Source: Paraglaciecola sp. 20A4 (GTDB lineage: Bacteria > Pseudomonadota > Gammaproteobacteria > Enterobacterales > Alteromonadaceae). Taken from it: 64,000 nt of DNA. The stretch covers positions 248,001 through 312,000 of the forward strand of contig NZ_WTPY01000001.1 in the NCBI RefSeq assembly GCF_011378905.1, in the 5' to 3' direction. The notes beneath the pieces are model-generated. The model saw only the letters and a list, made by a program, of their open reading frames with translations. It made no database searches and was not told the origin of the DNA. Positions 26,415 to 35,100 of this stretch are shown here, one piece after another. The position numbers were made by a program, and so were the translations under genes. How positions within the stretch are numbered: the stretch's first letter is position 1; each line of letters opens with the position of its first letter.

Positions 26415-27437
26415 TTGGCCAATATCCGCAAACTGACTAACCGATTAGTGCATAAAATTACCTTTTTACTTTGCGATAATATGCTGGCTACTAGCGCGAC
26501 TTTGCCTTTTGAAATGTTGCGTGCAGCCGAAAGTGCTGCTCGGGCAAAAGAAGGCAGCCAAGTGGAACCCGTGCTTATTCAAACAACGTCGATAGATAAA
26601 CTGCCAATTAAAACCAGTATTGGTTTTTCATTGTTCCCCGATACCAAGCTCGAAGATGTAGGTGATAGCAATATTATTTACTTACCTGCTCTGTGGCGAA
26701 ACCCTCGACCAATTGTCAAAAAACACCCTGAAATTTTAGAATGGTTACGTAAGGCTTATGAAAATGGTGCGATGCTCTCTGCAGTAGGCACAGGCTGTTG
26801 CTTCTTAGCTGAAGCAGGGTTACTAAATGATAAACCTGCTACCACTCACTGGCATTATTTTGATCAGTTTCAACGAGACTACCCAAGGGTCAAATTAAAA
26901 CGTCAATACTTTATTACCCAAGCTAGCAATCTGTACTGCTCGGCTAGCGTGAATGCGATGGCCGATCTTACCGTGCATTTTGTTAAGCGACTCTACGGCG
27001 AAGCGATAGCCAGTGTTGTTGAGCGAAATTTTTCCCATGAAATTCGTCGCCCCTATGAAAACACCAGTTATTTTGAAGGCAGTACAAAACAGCACCCCGA
27101 TGAGGAAATAGTACAAGCGCAAATTTGGTTACAAGACAATTATTACCGGCAGGTTAACCTGAGCGAGGTAGCGGGGCGTTTTGAAATGAGTGTACGCACA
27201 TTTAACCGCCGCTTTAAAAATGCCACTGGGCAAACACCGATACAGTATTTGCAAAAAGTCCGTATTGAAATTGCCAAAGACTTATTACAAACAAGTAATC
27301 TCAACGTAAGTGAAGTAGCAGATAAAATTGGCTATCAAGATGTGGGATATTTTACGTCCCTGTTTGTGAAATTATTGGCCACCTCGCCTAGGGAATACAG
27401 GGCAACAGTCCGTGCAAAGTTATTTACTGCGGATTGA
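26415..27437 (+). CDS. AraC-family regulator with DJ-1/PfpI-like domain (GlxA type)
   Basis: This 340-residue protein has a class I glutamine-amidotransferase-like sensor domain (residues 14-190: ITFLLCDNMLATSATLPFEM, the elbow SAVGTGCCFLAEAG) and a C-terminal AraC pair of helix-turn-helices (LSEVAGRFEMSVRTFNRRF, then VSEVADKIGYQDVGYF). Such regulators typically activate adjacent genes. The start is uncertain: TTG at 26415 or GTG at 26448. It is divergent from the ketosynthase gene with only 110 bases between them, so mutual control through the shared region is likely (inference). Confidence 0.88.
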   Translation: MANIRKLTNRLVHKITFLLCDNMLATSATLPFEMLRAAESAARAKEGSQVEPVLIQTTSIDKLPIKTSIGFSLFPDTKLEDVGDSNIIYLPALWRNPRPIVKKHPEILEWLRKAYENGAMLSAVGTGCCFLAEAGLLNDKPATTHWHYFDQFQRDYPRVKLKRQYFITQASNLYCSASVNAMADLTVHFVKRLYGEAIASVVERNFSHEIRRPYENTSYFEGSTKQHPDEEIVQAQIWLQDNYYRQVNLSEVAGRFEMSVRTFNRRFKNATGQTPIQYLQKVRIEIAKDLLQTSNLNVSEVADKIGYQDVGYFTSLFVKLLATSPREYRATVRAKLFTAD

Positions 27438-27683
27438 AAACAATTATGTTTTAAACGCTTTATAAATCCGCACGCTTTGATAAGCGAAGCGCATAAGGTT
27501 CGCGAAGCGAATTCCCCCACACGCAACGTGTAAAGTAGCAGCAGGCTAGAAATGAGCGAGTTAAAATAAATTCCAGGTTATATCGGCGCGGTGTTGGTAA
27601 TGTCAGTGATATCATGGCTTTATTACATATTTAATAGGGTGCCTGACAATATATTTAGTCTGCATCCAAAAATAGGAGAAAAA
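27438..27683. other. Hairpin-rich intergenic region
   Basis: The short hairpins TTCGC-gaa-GCGAA (about 27499-27511) and ACACG-caa-CGTGT (27519-27531) follow the regulator gene. Neither has a T-run. An in-frame extension of the peptidase to 27591 is not supported by a ribosome binding site. Confidence 0.4.
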
Positions 27684-28949
27684 ATGACGACTCTTAATAC
27701 CGGCTCTGTTACGAGCACTATTACAGGAACTGGCATTGGCACGCAAACACCAGAGCAAGCATTAGCCACATTGAGCGATATGACTCAAGACCTCGTGCCT
27801 ATTAAGCCAGAAGAGCACCTAAAGCGTATGGCTATAGCGCAAGCATATATGCAAGCCCATAAGATCGACGCTATTTATCTCAACGCAGGTACCAACCTTA
27901 CTTATTTTACTGGCATGAAATGGTATGCCAGTGAGCGCCTGGTAGGGGCCATTCTGCCAGCAAAAGGTGCTGTGCAATATATCGCGCCTCACTTTGAAAT
28001 TGGCAGCCTAAACGGCTTTAAAGTCATAGATGGGCCAATACATGGCTGGCAAGAACATGAAAACCCTTATGGTTTATTTGTTGATGTCTTAAAACAATTG
28101 GAAATAGCTGATACCGCTAAAATAGGTATAGACGAAAGTGCGCAGTTTTTTATATTCGACGGTATTAATAAAGCTCAAACTGGCTTAACTCTCATCAATG
28201 CACAAGAGGTTACTGCCCATTGCAGAATGCATAAGTCTGATAATGAACTGGCGTTAATGCAAGGTGCTATGGATATGACACTGGCTGTGCATAAAGCCAC
28301 CGCAAGTATGTTACGCCCAGGAATAAGCACCACAGAAGTGGAAGCCTTTATTGAGCAAGCACACCAAAAGGTCGGTGCGCCGGGTAATTATTTTTGTATT
28401 GTGCTTTTTGGGGCCGCGACTTCGTTCCCACACGGTGTTAAAGATCCGCAAATTCTCAAGGAGGGGGATGTCGTGTTAATCGACACCGGCTGCAAAGTAC
28501 ACGACTATATATCTGACATTACCCGAACGTATGTATTTGGTCAGCCAACGAGTCGGCAACGACAATTTTGGAACGATGAAAAAGCCGTACAACTCGCCGC
28601 TTTTAACGCTGCCCAAATTGATGTGCCATGCGAGGACGTTGATGCAGCGGCTCGTCAATACTTAGCCTCACAAGGTTTAGGCCCAGAGTACCAAACACCT
28701 GGTTGTCCACATCGTACCGGTCATGGCATTGGTTTAGATATTCACGAGTGGCCTTATTTAGTCGGCGGCAACAAAACCCCACTCGCCAAAGGCATGTGTT
28801 TTAGTAATGAACCTATGCTGGTTATACCCGACGAATTCGGTATTCGTTTAGAGGATCATTTTTATATGACCGACAATGGCCCACGTTGGTTTACACAACC
28901 AAGCGACAGTATTGATAACCCCTTTGGTTTGCACGAAGCTACCACGTAA
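27684..28949 (+). CDS. M24 family metallopeptidase (Xaa-Pro aminopeptidase/prolidase type)
   Basis: This 421-residue protein has a creatinase-like N-terminal domain and a pita-bread M24 catalytic domain. The five dinuclear-metal ligands can be read: two Asp in VVLIDTGCKVHDYISDITRT, His in HRTGHGIGLDIHEW, Glu in SNEPMLVI and Glu in GIRLEDHFY. Members cleave peptides before proline or act on related imides. The start is chosen because ATAGGAG lies 7 bases before this ATG. It is cytosolic with no signal peptide and no obvious operon partner. Confidence 0.92.
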   Translation: MTTLNTGSVTSTITGTGIGTQTPEQALATLSDMTQDLVPIKPEEHLKRMAIAQAYMQAHKIDAIYLNAGTNLTYFTGMKWYASERLVGAILPAKGAVQYIAPHFEIGSLNGFKVIDGPIHGWQEHENPYGLFVDVLKQLEIADTAKIGIDESAQFFIFDGINKAQTGLTLINAQEVTAHCRMHKSDNELALMQGAMDMTLAVHKATASMLRPGISTTEVEAFIEQAHQKVGAPGNYFCIVLFGAATSFPHGVKDPQILKEGDVVLIDTGCKVHDYISDITRTYVFGQPTSRQRQFWNDEKAVQLAAFNAAQIDVPCEDVDAAARQYLASQGLGPEYQTPGCPHRTGHGIGLDIHEWPYLVGGNKTPLAKGMCFSNEPMLVIPDEFGIRLEDHFYMTDNGPRWFTQPSDSIDNPFGLHEATT

Positions 28950-29016
28950 TAAATCACGTGTGCATAATCAGGGGGTATTAGTCGCGTAAGGCATAGTGTG
29001 CGAAGCATATGCTCTG

Positions 29017-29050
29017 GTAACTCTTTCTTAGCTGTTAAAGAAAGCGTTAC
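29017..29050. repeat. Long interrupted hairpin
   Basis: GTAAC-t-CTTTCTT pairs with AAGAAAG-c-GTTAC around an 8-base loop in the gap after the peptidase gene. There is no T-run. It could be an mRNA 3' end structure or part of the mesX leader. Confidence 0.5.
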
Positions 29051-29205
29051 TCGAGCCGCGCATAAAAAAAGCAAATAAAAACCCTGATGTCTCGATAATA
29101 CGTACACTAATTATGAGTATTTCTCATGTATCAATGAGATTATATCAATTTTATTCATCTAACCTTCCGCGTATAAATCCTTTTCAGCACATCGCTTGAG
29201 GTCTT

Positions 29206-30270
29206 ATGACCGTTGGTTCTTATTTAGGCCAAGTCAAAAAAGCGCAAAGAATAGATTTAGGTTGTTATACAGAAATTGGATACCAGAAGGTCATGAACAC
29301 AGATTTTGCATTTACTATTAAGAATATATCCCTCGATGAAAACTATCATCCGTCAGACAGCACACGCGCTACCACCAACTTTGCAAATTTAGCCAGAGGC
29401 GAAAGTCGCCAACAGAATTTAAGCAACACACTGAAGATGATCGACAATAGTTTTAATGCCTTAGCGTATTGGGATAATCCCAAAGGCGAGCGTTATTCAG
29501 TAGAGCTTGAAATCATTTCTGTTGATTTGGATGTGGCAGGCAGTGGCGATACATTCCCTTCTATTGAGATATTGAAAACCAATATTGTTGATCACAAAAC
29601 CAATGAGCGCATTGAAGGGATTGTAGGCAATAACTTTTCATCTTACGTGCGGGATTATGACTTTAGTATCTTGCTGGGCGAGCATAACAAGGGCCAAAGC
29701 CAGTTTAGCATTCCGGATAATTTTGGCGAATTGCATGGCAAGATCTTCAAATATTTTGTGAACTCAGATGCGTATAAACAGCATTTTAAAAAACTACCTG
29801 TTATCTGCCTAAGTGTGTCAGACAATAAAACCTATTATCGAACTGAAAATCAGCACCCTGTTTTGGGCTACGAATATCAGCCAAATGAGTCATCACTGAC
29901 TGAACAATACTTCAAAAAAATGGGCTTACAGGTGCGTTACTTTATGCCGCCTAATAGTGTGGCCCCTTTGGCTTTCTTTTTCTTTGGCGATTTATTGAAT
30001 GATTACAGCAATCTTGAGTTGATAAGCACCATCAGCACCATGGAAACCTTTCAAAAAATTTACCGACCTGAAATCTATAATGCCAATGCTGTGGCAGGAC
30101 ATTGCTATCAACCAAACTTAAATAACCTAGATCATTCGTTAACCCAAATTGTGTATGACAGAGAAGAGCGCAGCAAGTTGGCGTTTAAACAGGCCAAATT
30201 TACTGAGGAACACTTTATCAAGCCCTATCAAACTGTGCTTGAGCAGTGGTCTGCCAACTACGGGCTTTAA
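29206..30270 (+). CDS. mesX: MesX (DUF1852), partner of the MesD methionine synthase
   Basis: This 354-residue protein of the DUF1852 family has FAFTIKNISLDENYHPSD near the N-terminus, then RATTNFANLARGESRQQNL and PEIYNANAVAGHCYQPNLNN near the C-terminus. In published fitness work DUF1852 (MesX) was found to be needed for the activity of MesD, a core methionine synthase; its biochemical role is unknown. The mesD gene follows 44 bases downstream on the same strand, exactly the known arrangement. GAGGTC precedes the start. Confidence 0.88.
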   Translation: MTVGSYLGQVKKAQRIDLGCYTEIGYQKVMNTDFAFTIKNISLDENYHPSDSTRATTNFANLARGESRQQNLSNTLKMIDNSFNALAYWDNPKGERYSVELEIISVDLDVAGSGDTFPSIEILKTNIVDHKTNERIEGIVGNNFSSYVRDYDFSILLGEHNKGQSQFSIPDNFGELHGKIFKYFVNSDAYKQHFKKLPVICLSVSDNKTYYRTENQHPVLGYEYQPNESSLTEQYFKKMGLQVRYFMPPNSVAPLAFFFFGDLLNDYSNLELISTISTMETFQKIYRPEIYNANAVAGHCYQPNLNNLDHSLTQIVYDREERSKLAFKQAKFTEEHFIKPYQTVLEQWSANYGL

Positions 30271-30314
30271 TTAATTCAAACTACCTATACGCAAAAGGCT
30301 TAGCAGTATTTATT

Positions 30315-31379
30315 ATGAAAACAGTTACTCGAAAATCAGCGACTATTACACCATTACTACCTACATCTACAGCAGGCAGCTTACCTAAGCCATCGTGGCT
30401 GGCAGAGCCTGAAGCGCTATGGTCACCTTGGAAACTGGACGGCCAAGCACTGATTGATGGTAAACACGATGCGTTACGTGTGTCATTACATGAACAACAA
30501 CAAGCGGGTATAGATATTGTTAGTGATGGCGAACAAACACGCCAACACTTTGTTACCACCTTTATCGAGCATCTAACCGGTGTTGACTTTGAGAACCGTA
30601 AAACCGTTAAAATTCGCGACCGCTATGATGCCAGTGTACCCACGGTCGTTAGCGCTGTTTCCCGGCCCAAATCTGTGTTTGTAGAAGATGCCAAGCTGTT
30701 ACGTCAGCAAACTGATCAGCCTATCAAATGGGCGCTGCCAGGCCCTATGACCATGATCGATACACTGTATGATGATCATTATCACAGTCGCGAAAAGCTG
30801 GCATGGGAATTTGCTAAAATTCTTAATCAAGAAGCCAAAGAATTAGAAGCCGCAGGCGTGGATATTATCCAATTTGATGAGCCTGCCTTTAATGTGTTTT
30901 TTGATGACGTTAACGAGTGGGGCATTGCGTGTTTAGAGCGCGCCATTGAAGGTCTTAAGTGTGAAACGGCTGTGCATATTTGCTATGGCTATGGCATCAA
31001 AGCCAACACAGATTGGAAAAAGACTCTGGGCTCAGAATGGCGACAATATGAACAAGCCTTTCCCAAATTGCAAAAATCGAATATCGATATCATCTCCCTG
31101 GAATGCCACAACTCTCACGTGCCTATTGAGTTACTTGAACTGATCAGAGGTAAAAAAGTGATGGTAGGGGCCATTGATGTGGCAACTAATACCATAGAAA
31201 CCCCAGAAGAAGTCGCCAATACCTTGCGAGAAGCACTCAAGTACGTTGATGCCGACAAGCTCTACCCATGCACCAACTGCGGCATGGCTCCTTTATCTCG
31301 TGATGTAGCAAGAGCCAAACTAAGCGCGTTAAGTGCCGGGGCGGCAATCATCCGACAAGAGCTGACCCTCACCACTTAG
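30315..31379 (+). CDS. mesD: MesD, folate-independent core methionine synthase (MetE C-terminal type)
   Basis: This 354-residue protein corresponds to the catalytic C-terminal half of cobalamin-independent methionine synthase without the N-terminal folate-binding half. Motifs include PTSTAGSLPKPSWL, DGEQTRQHF, IIQFDEPAFNVFF, the zinc-site region HICYGYG and YPCTNCGMAPLSRD (Cys zinc ligand). MesD-type enzymes make methionine from homocysteine in aerobes using an unknown methyl donor and require oxygen and MesX. ATG at 30315 is used; an upstream frame overlapping mesX is rejected. It ends in a strong terminator, making mesXD a two-gene operon. Confidence 0.88.
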   Translation: MKTVTRKSATITPLLPTSTAGSLPKPSWLAEPEALWSPWKLDGQALIDGKHDALRVSLHEQQQAGIDIVSDGEQTRQHFVTTFIEHLTGVDFENRKTVKIRDRYDASVPTVVSAVSRPKSVFVEDAKLLRQQTDQPIKWALPGPMTMIDTLYDDHYHSREKLAWEFAKILNQEAKELEAAGVDIIQFDEPAFNVFFDDVNEWGIACLERAIEGLKCETAVHICYGYGIKANTDWKKTLGSEWRQYEQAFPKLQKSNIDIISLECHNSHVPIELLELIRGKKVMVGAIDVATNTIETPEEVANTLREALKYVDADKLYPCTNCGMAPLSRDVARAKLSALSAGAAIIRQELTLTT

Positions 31380-31420
31380 CGCCAACTGAGGAAAAGTGTC
31401 TGTATATTGATAAAAACAAA

Positions 31421-31450
31421 AAAAGTCCGAATATTGCTATTCGGGCTTTT
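31421..31450 (+). terminator. Terminator of mesXD
   Basis: AAAAGTCCGAATA pairs with TATTCGGGCTTTT (one G-U pair) with a 4-base loop, 42 bases after the mesD stop. The A- and T-rich ends allow function in both directions. Confidence 0.8.
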
Positions 31451-31657
31451 CAATTTAAAAGGGATATTTTGAGTGGAATATCATCTATCGTTTTGCAATA
31501 TGCTACTTATGTTAGACTTATCTTATTGTTTTTATTTATTATTTTAACTTTTTTGATAATAGGCACCCAAAAATACACCCCTAGTGTTTAAATGCTGCTA
31601 TTTTCAATACGATACTTCGCATAACATTAAATCCAGCACAGCAAATTAATTGGGTTT

Positions 31658-32980
31658 TTATTGAGTTTTGTAATCAGCAAGTCGTTTAGCTCTGTTTTTC
31701 ATGCCTTTAAATATTGCGTTTTTTATGTGCACTGGGAAATCTCTTTTTAGCTGCCGTTCAACCCGAGTAGTTACCGAGTCTAGATCATTAACTACCTGAG
31801 TCATTATATTCACCATCATTTCAATATCGAAGCCGACATCTTTGGCAGTATCTAAGAAGTGCCTTGGAAAGATATCATTTATCAGGTATTTCTTTCCTTT
31901 TGTCGCCTTTAGCCCCATCGCTAGCTTTGCGTCTCGAATATTCAATCCTCTTCCACCCATGACAGGATAGACCGATAAAATGTCGTAAAATGGGGTAAGA
32001 AAATACGCTCCACCAGCGTGAATATGAAGAGAGAAGTTCTTTGCATGCCCATCTGTCGCAGCCAACAACCAAAATAGTAGCTGCGACTTCATAAAATTAA
32101 ATCGATCTTTTTGCGAATTCATAGAGCCAAGCAGATAATCCATAATTTTCTTAATACTCGGACCACCGTGACTTTCATATTTTTTTGCCGATGGAACATT
32201 TAAAGTTTGGCAAAAATCTTCTTGTGGCAATCGCATGATCCACTCGCCATCTGAAGAACGTTTTCGGTCGAAGCGCTCAACAGCAAGTGCCCTTATATCT
32301 CCAACTTTGATAATTGAACATTGTGGAACATCCAATCCAAACTCTCTCACAATCATCATGCACAAATATTCATTTTCAACACTGTCGGACATATCAATAA
32401 TATGTGAATGAGTCTTTATTTCACCGATTGGTAGTTTCATAATATGTGTAGTTGGCGTGTTTTTTAGAGGTAAATGCCACTGTCCTTGTAGATTTAATAA
32501 CGCTGTTTTCTCCTGAGCACCTGCTAGTGAAATCCTGAAGTCCTCTTCTTCTTTTAACATACCTAATGGCATATCAGACTCATAGCCTTTTAGAATTTTT
32601 TCTAAAGCCTTGTTTGACAGTGGCTTACTTTCTATCTTCTTTACATCGGGAGCGGGTTGTTTGTGTGGTATTAACTGCAAAGCGCCAACGCTGTCTTGAC
32701 CTATTTTTTCCAGTAAATCAAATGCTTGTGTAGATTGCGCATCATGACGAGCAACAATTTTATTTCTTATTTCAATAGTATCGGGTAATAAATTATCAAA
32801 GAAATTATAGACATCAGTCCCCCTATATTGTTTGCGTTGCAATGGCATAGAAAGTGATATTGGGCGACTTCCGGGGGTTTCTAGCCACTTGAGTCCATAT
32901 TTAAACATATGAGATCCGTTTGCCGACTTAGTGAACTCCCCTATTAAATAGCCATTCATATAAACATCTAGAATAGCCAT
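31658..32980 (-). CDS. hipA: HipA toxin kinase (E. coli type)
   Basis: This 440-residue Ser/Thr kinase toxin is close to E. coli HipA, which phosphorylates GltX and so halts translation and promotes persistence. Seen: MAILDVYMNGYLIGEF at the N-terminus, the P-loop RISLAGAQEKTAL with the Ser that autophosphorylates in E. coli, TTHIMKLPIGEI, ALAVERFDR, the catalytic ATDGHAKNFS loop, and TPFYDILSVYPVMGGRG with the Mg-binding Asp. The ATG overlaps the hipB stop codon as TAATG; an ATG six bases earlier is possible. It is cotranscribed with and neutralised by hipB just upstream. Confidence 0.93.
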   Translation of the reverse strand: MAILDVYMNGYLIGEFTKSANGSHMFKYGLKWLETPGSRPISLSMPLQRKQYRGTDVYNFFDNLLPDTIEIRNKIVARHDAQSTQAFDLLEKIGQDSVGALQLIPHKQPAPDVKKIESKPLSNKALEKILKGYESDMPLGMLKEEEDFRISLAGAQEKTALLNLQGQWHLPLKNTPTTHIMKLPIGEIKTHSHIIDMSDSVENEYLCMMIVREFGLDVPQCSIIKVGDIRALAVERFDRKRSSDGEWIMRLPQEDFCQTLNVPSAKKYESHGGPSIKKIMDYLLGSMNSQKDRFNFMKSQLLFWLLAATDGHAKNFSLHIHAGGAYFLTPFYDILSVYPVMGGRGLNIRDAKLAMGLKATKGKKYLINDIFPRHFLDTAKDVGFDIEMMVNIMTQVVNDLDSVTTRVERQLKRDFPVHIKNAIFKGMKNRAKRLADYKTQ

Positions 32981-33273
32981 TACCATTCTTCCTTCCATTT
33001 GCTATCACTTGTATTAATGCTTGCCGCACAGCTGTTACCTTGCTGTTGTTCTGACAGTGTTGAGTTCCTTACTTTAACTTCTAATTCAAGATTTAAAGCA
33101 GATAGAATCTTAAATAAGGTGTTTAATTTAGTAGAATCAGGGTTTAGCTCAAAACTTGAAATGGTGTCCTGACGAATACCCACTTTTTTTGCAGTGTCTG
33201 TTTGAGATTGCTTTTGATTTAGACGAATATCCTTTATATATGCACTAAGCTGCTTTGAATTTGTCACCTTCAT
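32980..33273 (-). CDS. hipB: HipB antitoxin (XRE-family repressor)
   Basis: This 97-residue protein has an HTH_XRE domain at about residues 20-75 (QSQTDTAKKVGIRQDTISSFE, split helix pair, with FKILSALNLELEV forming the dimer strand). It ends in Trp, as E. coli HipB does (EEW versus LEW), and a flexible Ser/Gln-rich stretch precedes that end. HipB binds HipA and represses the operon. Four operator-like palindromes at a 28-base period lie immediately upstream (33311-33416). Confidence 0.92.
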   Translation of the reverse strand: MKVTNSKQLSAYIKDIRLNQKQSQTDTAKKVGIRQDTISSFELNPDSTKLNTLFKILSALNLELEVKVRNSTLSEQQQGNSCAASINTSDSKWKEEW

Positions 33274-33310
33274 AATTATTTACCTTTAGCATTTTACTCA
33301 ATTAACTTAC

Positions 33311-33416
33311 TTTACACGCCATAGCCGGTAAAGCAATATTTACCTGTTATAGCAGTTAAGATTGATTTTACACGCTATAGGCGTTTAATTGATGTGTACA
33401 CGGTCTGGCGTGTAAA
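33311..33416. promoter_or_regulatory. Four hipBA operators at 28-base spacing
   Basis: Four 22-base sites begin at 33311, 33339, 33367 and 33395. They share the pattern TTTACACGC..TA..GCGT.TAA: site 1 has arms TTTACACGC and GCCGGTAAA, site 2 TTTACCTGT and GCAGTTAAG, site 3 TTTACACGC and GGCGTTTAA, site 4 TGTACACGG and GGCGTGTAAA (better read on the minus strand). The array ends 38 bases before the hipB start. In E. coli hipBA is also controlled by four operators, with another sequence (TATCC N8 GGATA). Confidence 0.8.
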
Positions 33417-33630
33417 ATGGAGATTAAGGTTTATTAATTGTATGTTAGCTAGCATTGATTACTTAGTCCCGATGACACCCCGCTCCCCAATAACCACCCA
33501 CACGAAGGGGACTAATCCCAAAACAAAAGGTTTGTAGGTTCTTATGTAGCTCTGTAGCCCTGAATATTTATCAACAGCGCGGCGGCTGCACCACACAAAA
33601 ATAAACGATATACAAAACCGGAGACGTAGT

Positions 33631-33797
33631 GACAAATTTATCGGAAATAAATTTGAACCGCTTTAGCTGGCTTCGAAGAAGTGAACGACATGGATGTTGT
33701 GAATAAAATAAGGCGTATCGATTAACCTAATTTGACTTTTTCGAGGCTGAGGCATGATTCGTCTACCTGATAAAGTGAGACACAGATCAAGCTTAGG
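33631..33797. repeat. Dispersed intergenic repeat, copy 2
   Basis: This is the better-preserved copy of the element at 14164-14330. It has a perfect hairpin AAATTTAT-cggaa-ATAAATTT, then CCGCTTTAGCTGGCTTCGAA, then ACGACAT-gg-ATGTTGT (one G-U pair) and AAAATAAGGCGTATCGATTA, and finishes at CAAGCTTAGG. The structure suggests a folded RNA or a small non-autonomous element. I recall similar sequences in other Alteromonadales and Vibrio intergenic regions, but this is unverified. Confidence 0.65.
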
Positions 33798-33847
33798 TCA
33801 GGCTTTCAAATGAAGCATTTTTATGACGGTGTCTATGTAATTCTTAA

Positions 33848-33976
33848 GGTACTTTAGAGGTACTTGGGCAATTACCGCATACCGTGGATTACATTACCGA
33901 TGTAAACGACAACCCGATTCAAATGACTCTTAGAGTGGCGGCAAGAAAAGACGTGGTAGAGCTATCAATAGAGTAG
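33848..33976 (+). pseudogene. Orphan C-terminal coding scrap
   Basis: An open frame bounded by TAA at 33845-33847 encodes LEVLGQLPHTVDYITDVNDN and then PIQMTLRVAARKDVVELSIE before TAG at 33974-33976. It reads like the last 42 residues of a real protein but has no start codon or ribosome binding site. I cannot name the ancestor. Confidence 0.3.
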
Positions 33977-34115
33977 GTGGCTGGGCTAGTCATTAGCTAG
34001 CTGTATTTCACGTATAAACAAGAAATTCTTCAAAATGAGGGGCTTCTTTTACATTTAGCTGTTTATACAAATACCTATCAAGCCGTTAAACCTGCGCAGC
34101 TTAAAACTTCCGCGT

Positions 34116-34202
34116 TTACAATCCCGCAAGCTCCAGCACACCATCGACAAAGGCTTTGTGGTAAGCATTTTTATCATGGGGGTCTACGTAATTTGTGTCC
34201 AT
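34116..34202 (-). pseudogene. Short coding scrap downstream of higA
   Basis: The frame ATG-DTNYVDPHDKNAYHKAF, then VDGVLELAGL and TAA, encodes 28 residues that look like the end of a conserved protein. It has no ribosome binding site. A diverged piece of the same sequence recurs at about 33801-33842. It is probably the tail of a lost gene, brought here or duplicated by rearrangement. Confidence 0.3.
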
Positions 34203-34234
34203 GTAATTATTCTCGGAGCCAGACAATGCGATTG

Positions 34235-34528
34235 TTAAGCGGCATGCAGGTCTATGGGCTGAACGTTATCTAGATTGATATTTTGCTTAGCTTGCCAAAG
34301 CTCATAGTTATCTTGCATGCTAAGCCAACTCTCAGAGCTTCGACCCAGTACCTTAGATAGTCGCAGTGCCATTTCAGGCGATACTGCGCTTTTACCTTTT
34401 ACCACACGATTAAGCGTAGAAGCTGCAACGCCAAGATGCCTAGCAAGTGTTCTGCAACTGATGCCATATGGTTCCATATAGATGGATTCAATAAACTCAC
34501 CAGGATGGGGTGGGTTAAGCATATTCAT
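34235..34528 (-). CDS. higA: HigA antitoxin (XRE/VapI family)
   Basis: This 97-residue protein has the hallmark HPGEFIESIYMEPYGIS and an HTH_XRE domain (CRTLARHLGVAASTLNRVVK, SAVSPEMALRLSKVLGRSSE). It binds and neutralises HigB and represses the operon. Its ATG overlaps the higB stop as TAATG, so translation is coupled; toxin-before-antitoxin order is usual for higBA. Confidence 0.93.
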   Translation of the reverse strand: MNMLNPPHPGEFIESIYMEPYGISCRTLARHLGVAASTLNRVVKGKSAVSPEMALRLSKVLGRSSESWLSMQDNYELWQAKQNINLDNVQPIDLHAA

Positions 34529-34806
34529 TAGTGATAATCCTCGTAATTTAAGATGTAAGCATTACCGGCCTTGAACTCGAACGTCACTCTCCAATTACCC
34601 TTAACTGATATAGACCAAATGTTGGCCCTTTCACCTTTCAGTTGGCGAAGTGAAAAGCTAGGAAGATTAACGTCATCTATGTCTTGTGCGGTATGGACAG
34701 CAGCTAACTGCATACGAAGTTTCTTCGCGTGCTTTGCTTGAACGCCTGATGTTTTCCTTTTCTCGAAAAACGACTTCAGACCTTTGTGTTTAAATGACTT
34801 AATCAT
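34528..34806 (-). CDS. higB: HigB toxin (RelE-superfamily mRNA interferase)
   Basis: This 92-residue protein matches the HigB/RelE fold: MIKSFKHKGLKSFFEK at the start, AKKLRMQLAAVHTAQDIDDV, LKGERANIWSISVKGNWRVTF and a C-terminal NYEDYH. HigB cleaves mRNA on translating ribosomes. The final DYH contains the residues that end most family members. It is first in a two-gene operon with higA. Confidence 0.93.
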   Translation of the reverse strand: MIKSFKHKGLKSFFEKRKTSGVQAKHAKKLRMQLAAVHTAQDIDDVNLPSFSLRQLKGERANIWSISVKGNWRVTFEFKAGNAYILNYEDYH

Positions 34807-35038
34807 CAGTCGGGTGTAGCGTATTGCGCAACACGCTTCAACTTCATGGGGGTATTACAAGAGGCCATAACTAGCGTTATTTTAAATTGTTTTCAATTCT
34901 TAGATATTTAAACTGATATTAACCAACTCTGAGCTAACTTTTAGACTATAAGCTGAGCGAATACTTTGACAGCATCGTCGCTGCTTTATATTTTCAGCGG
35001 CACCGCCCTGATAATTACTGTTAATGGCTAGCCACATA

Positions 35039-35100
35039 CTGCTTAATTCGACTCTGACCCCTATTATTCCTGCTTAATTCGACTCTGACCCCTATTATTC
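35039..35100. repeat. Tandem 31-base direct repeat (two perfect copies)
   Basis: Two identical 31-base units run 35039-35069 and 35070-35100, each containing CTTAATTCGACTCTGACCCC. The second copy abuts the truncated TetR gene. The unit resembles sequences I associate with REP-associated (Y1) transposase elements in marine gammaproteobacteria, from memory only. The gap 34807-35038 upstream of it holds the higBA promoter and nothing else recognised. Confidence 0.85.

Larger units (their letters stand above)
33417..34115. other. Accessory intergenic region with repeat copy 2 and gene scraps
   Basis: No intact gene was seen. The region carries the structured repeat at 33631-33797 and an orphan coding scrap at 33848-33976. 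The left end (33417-33630) shows nothing recognisable. Confidence 0.5.
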
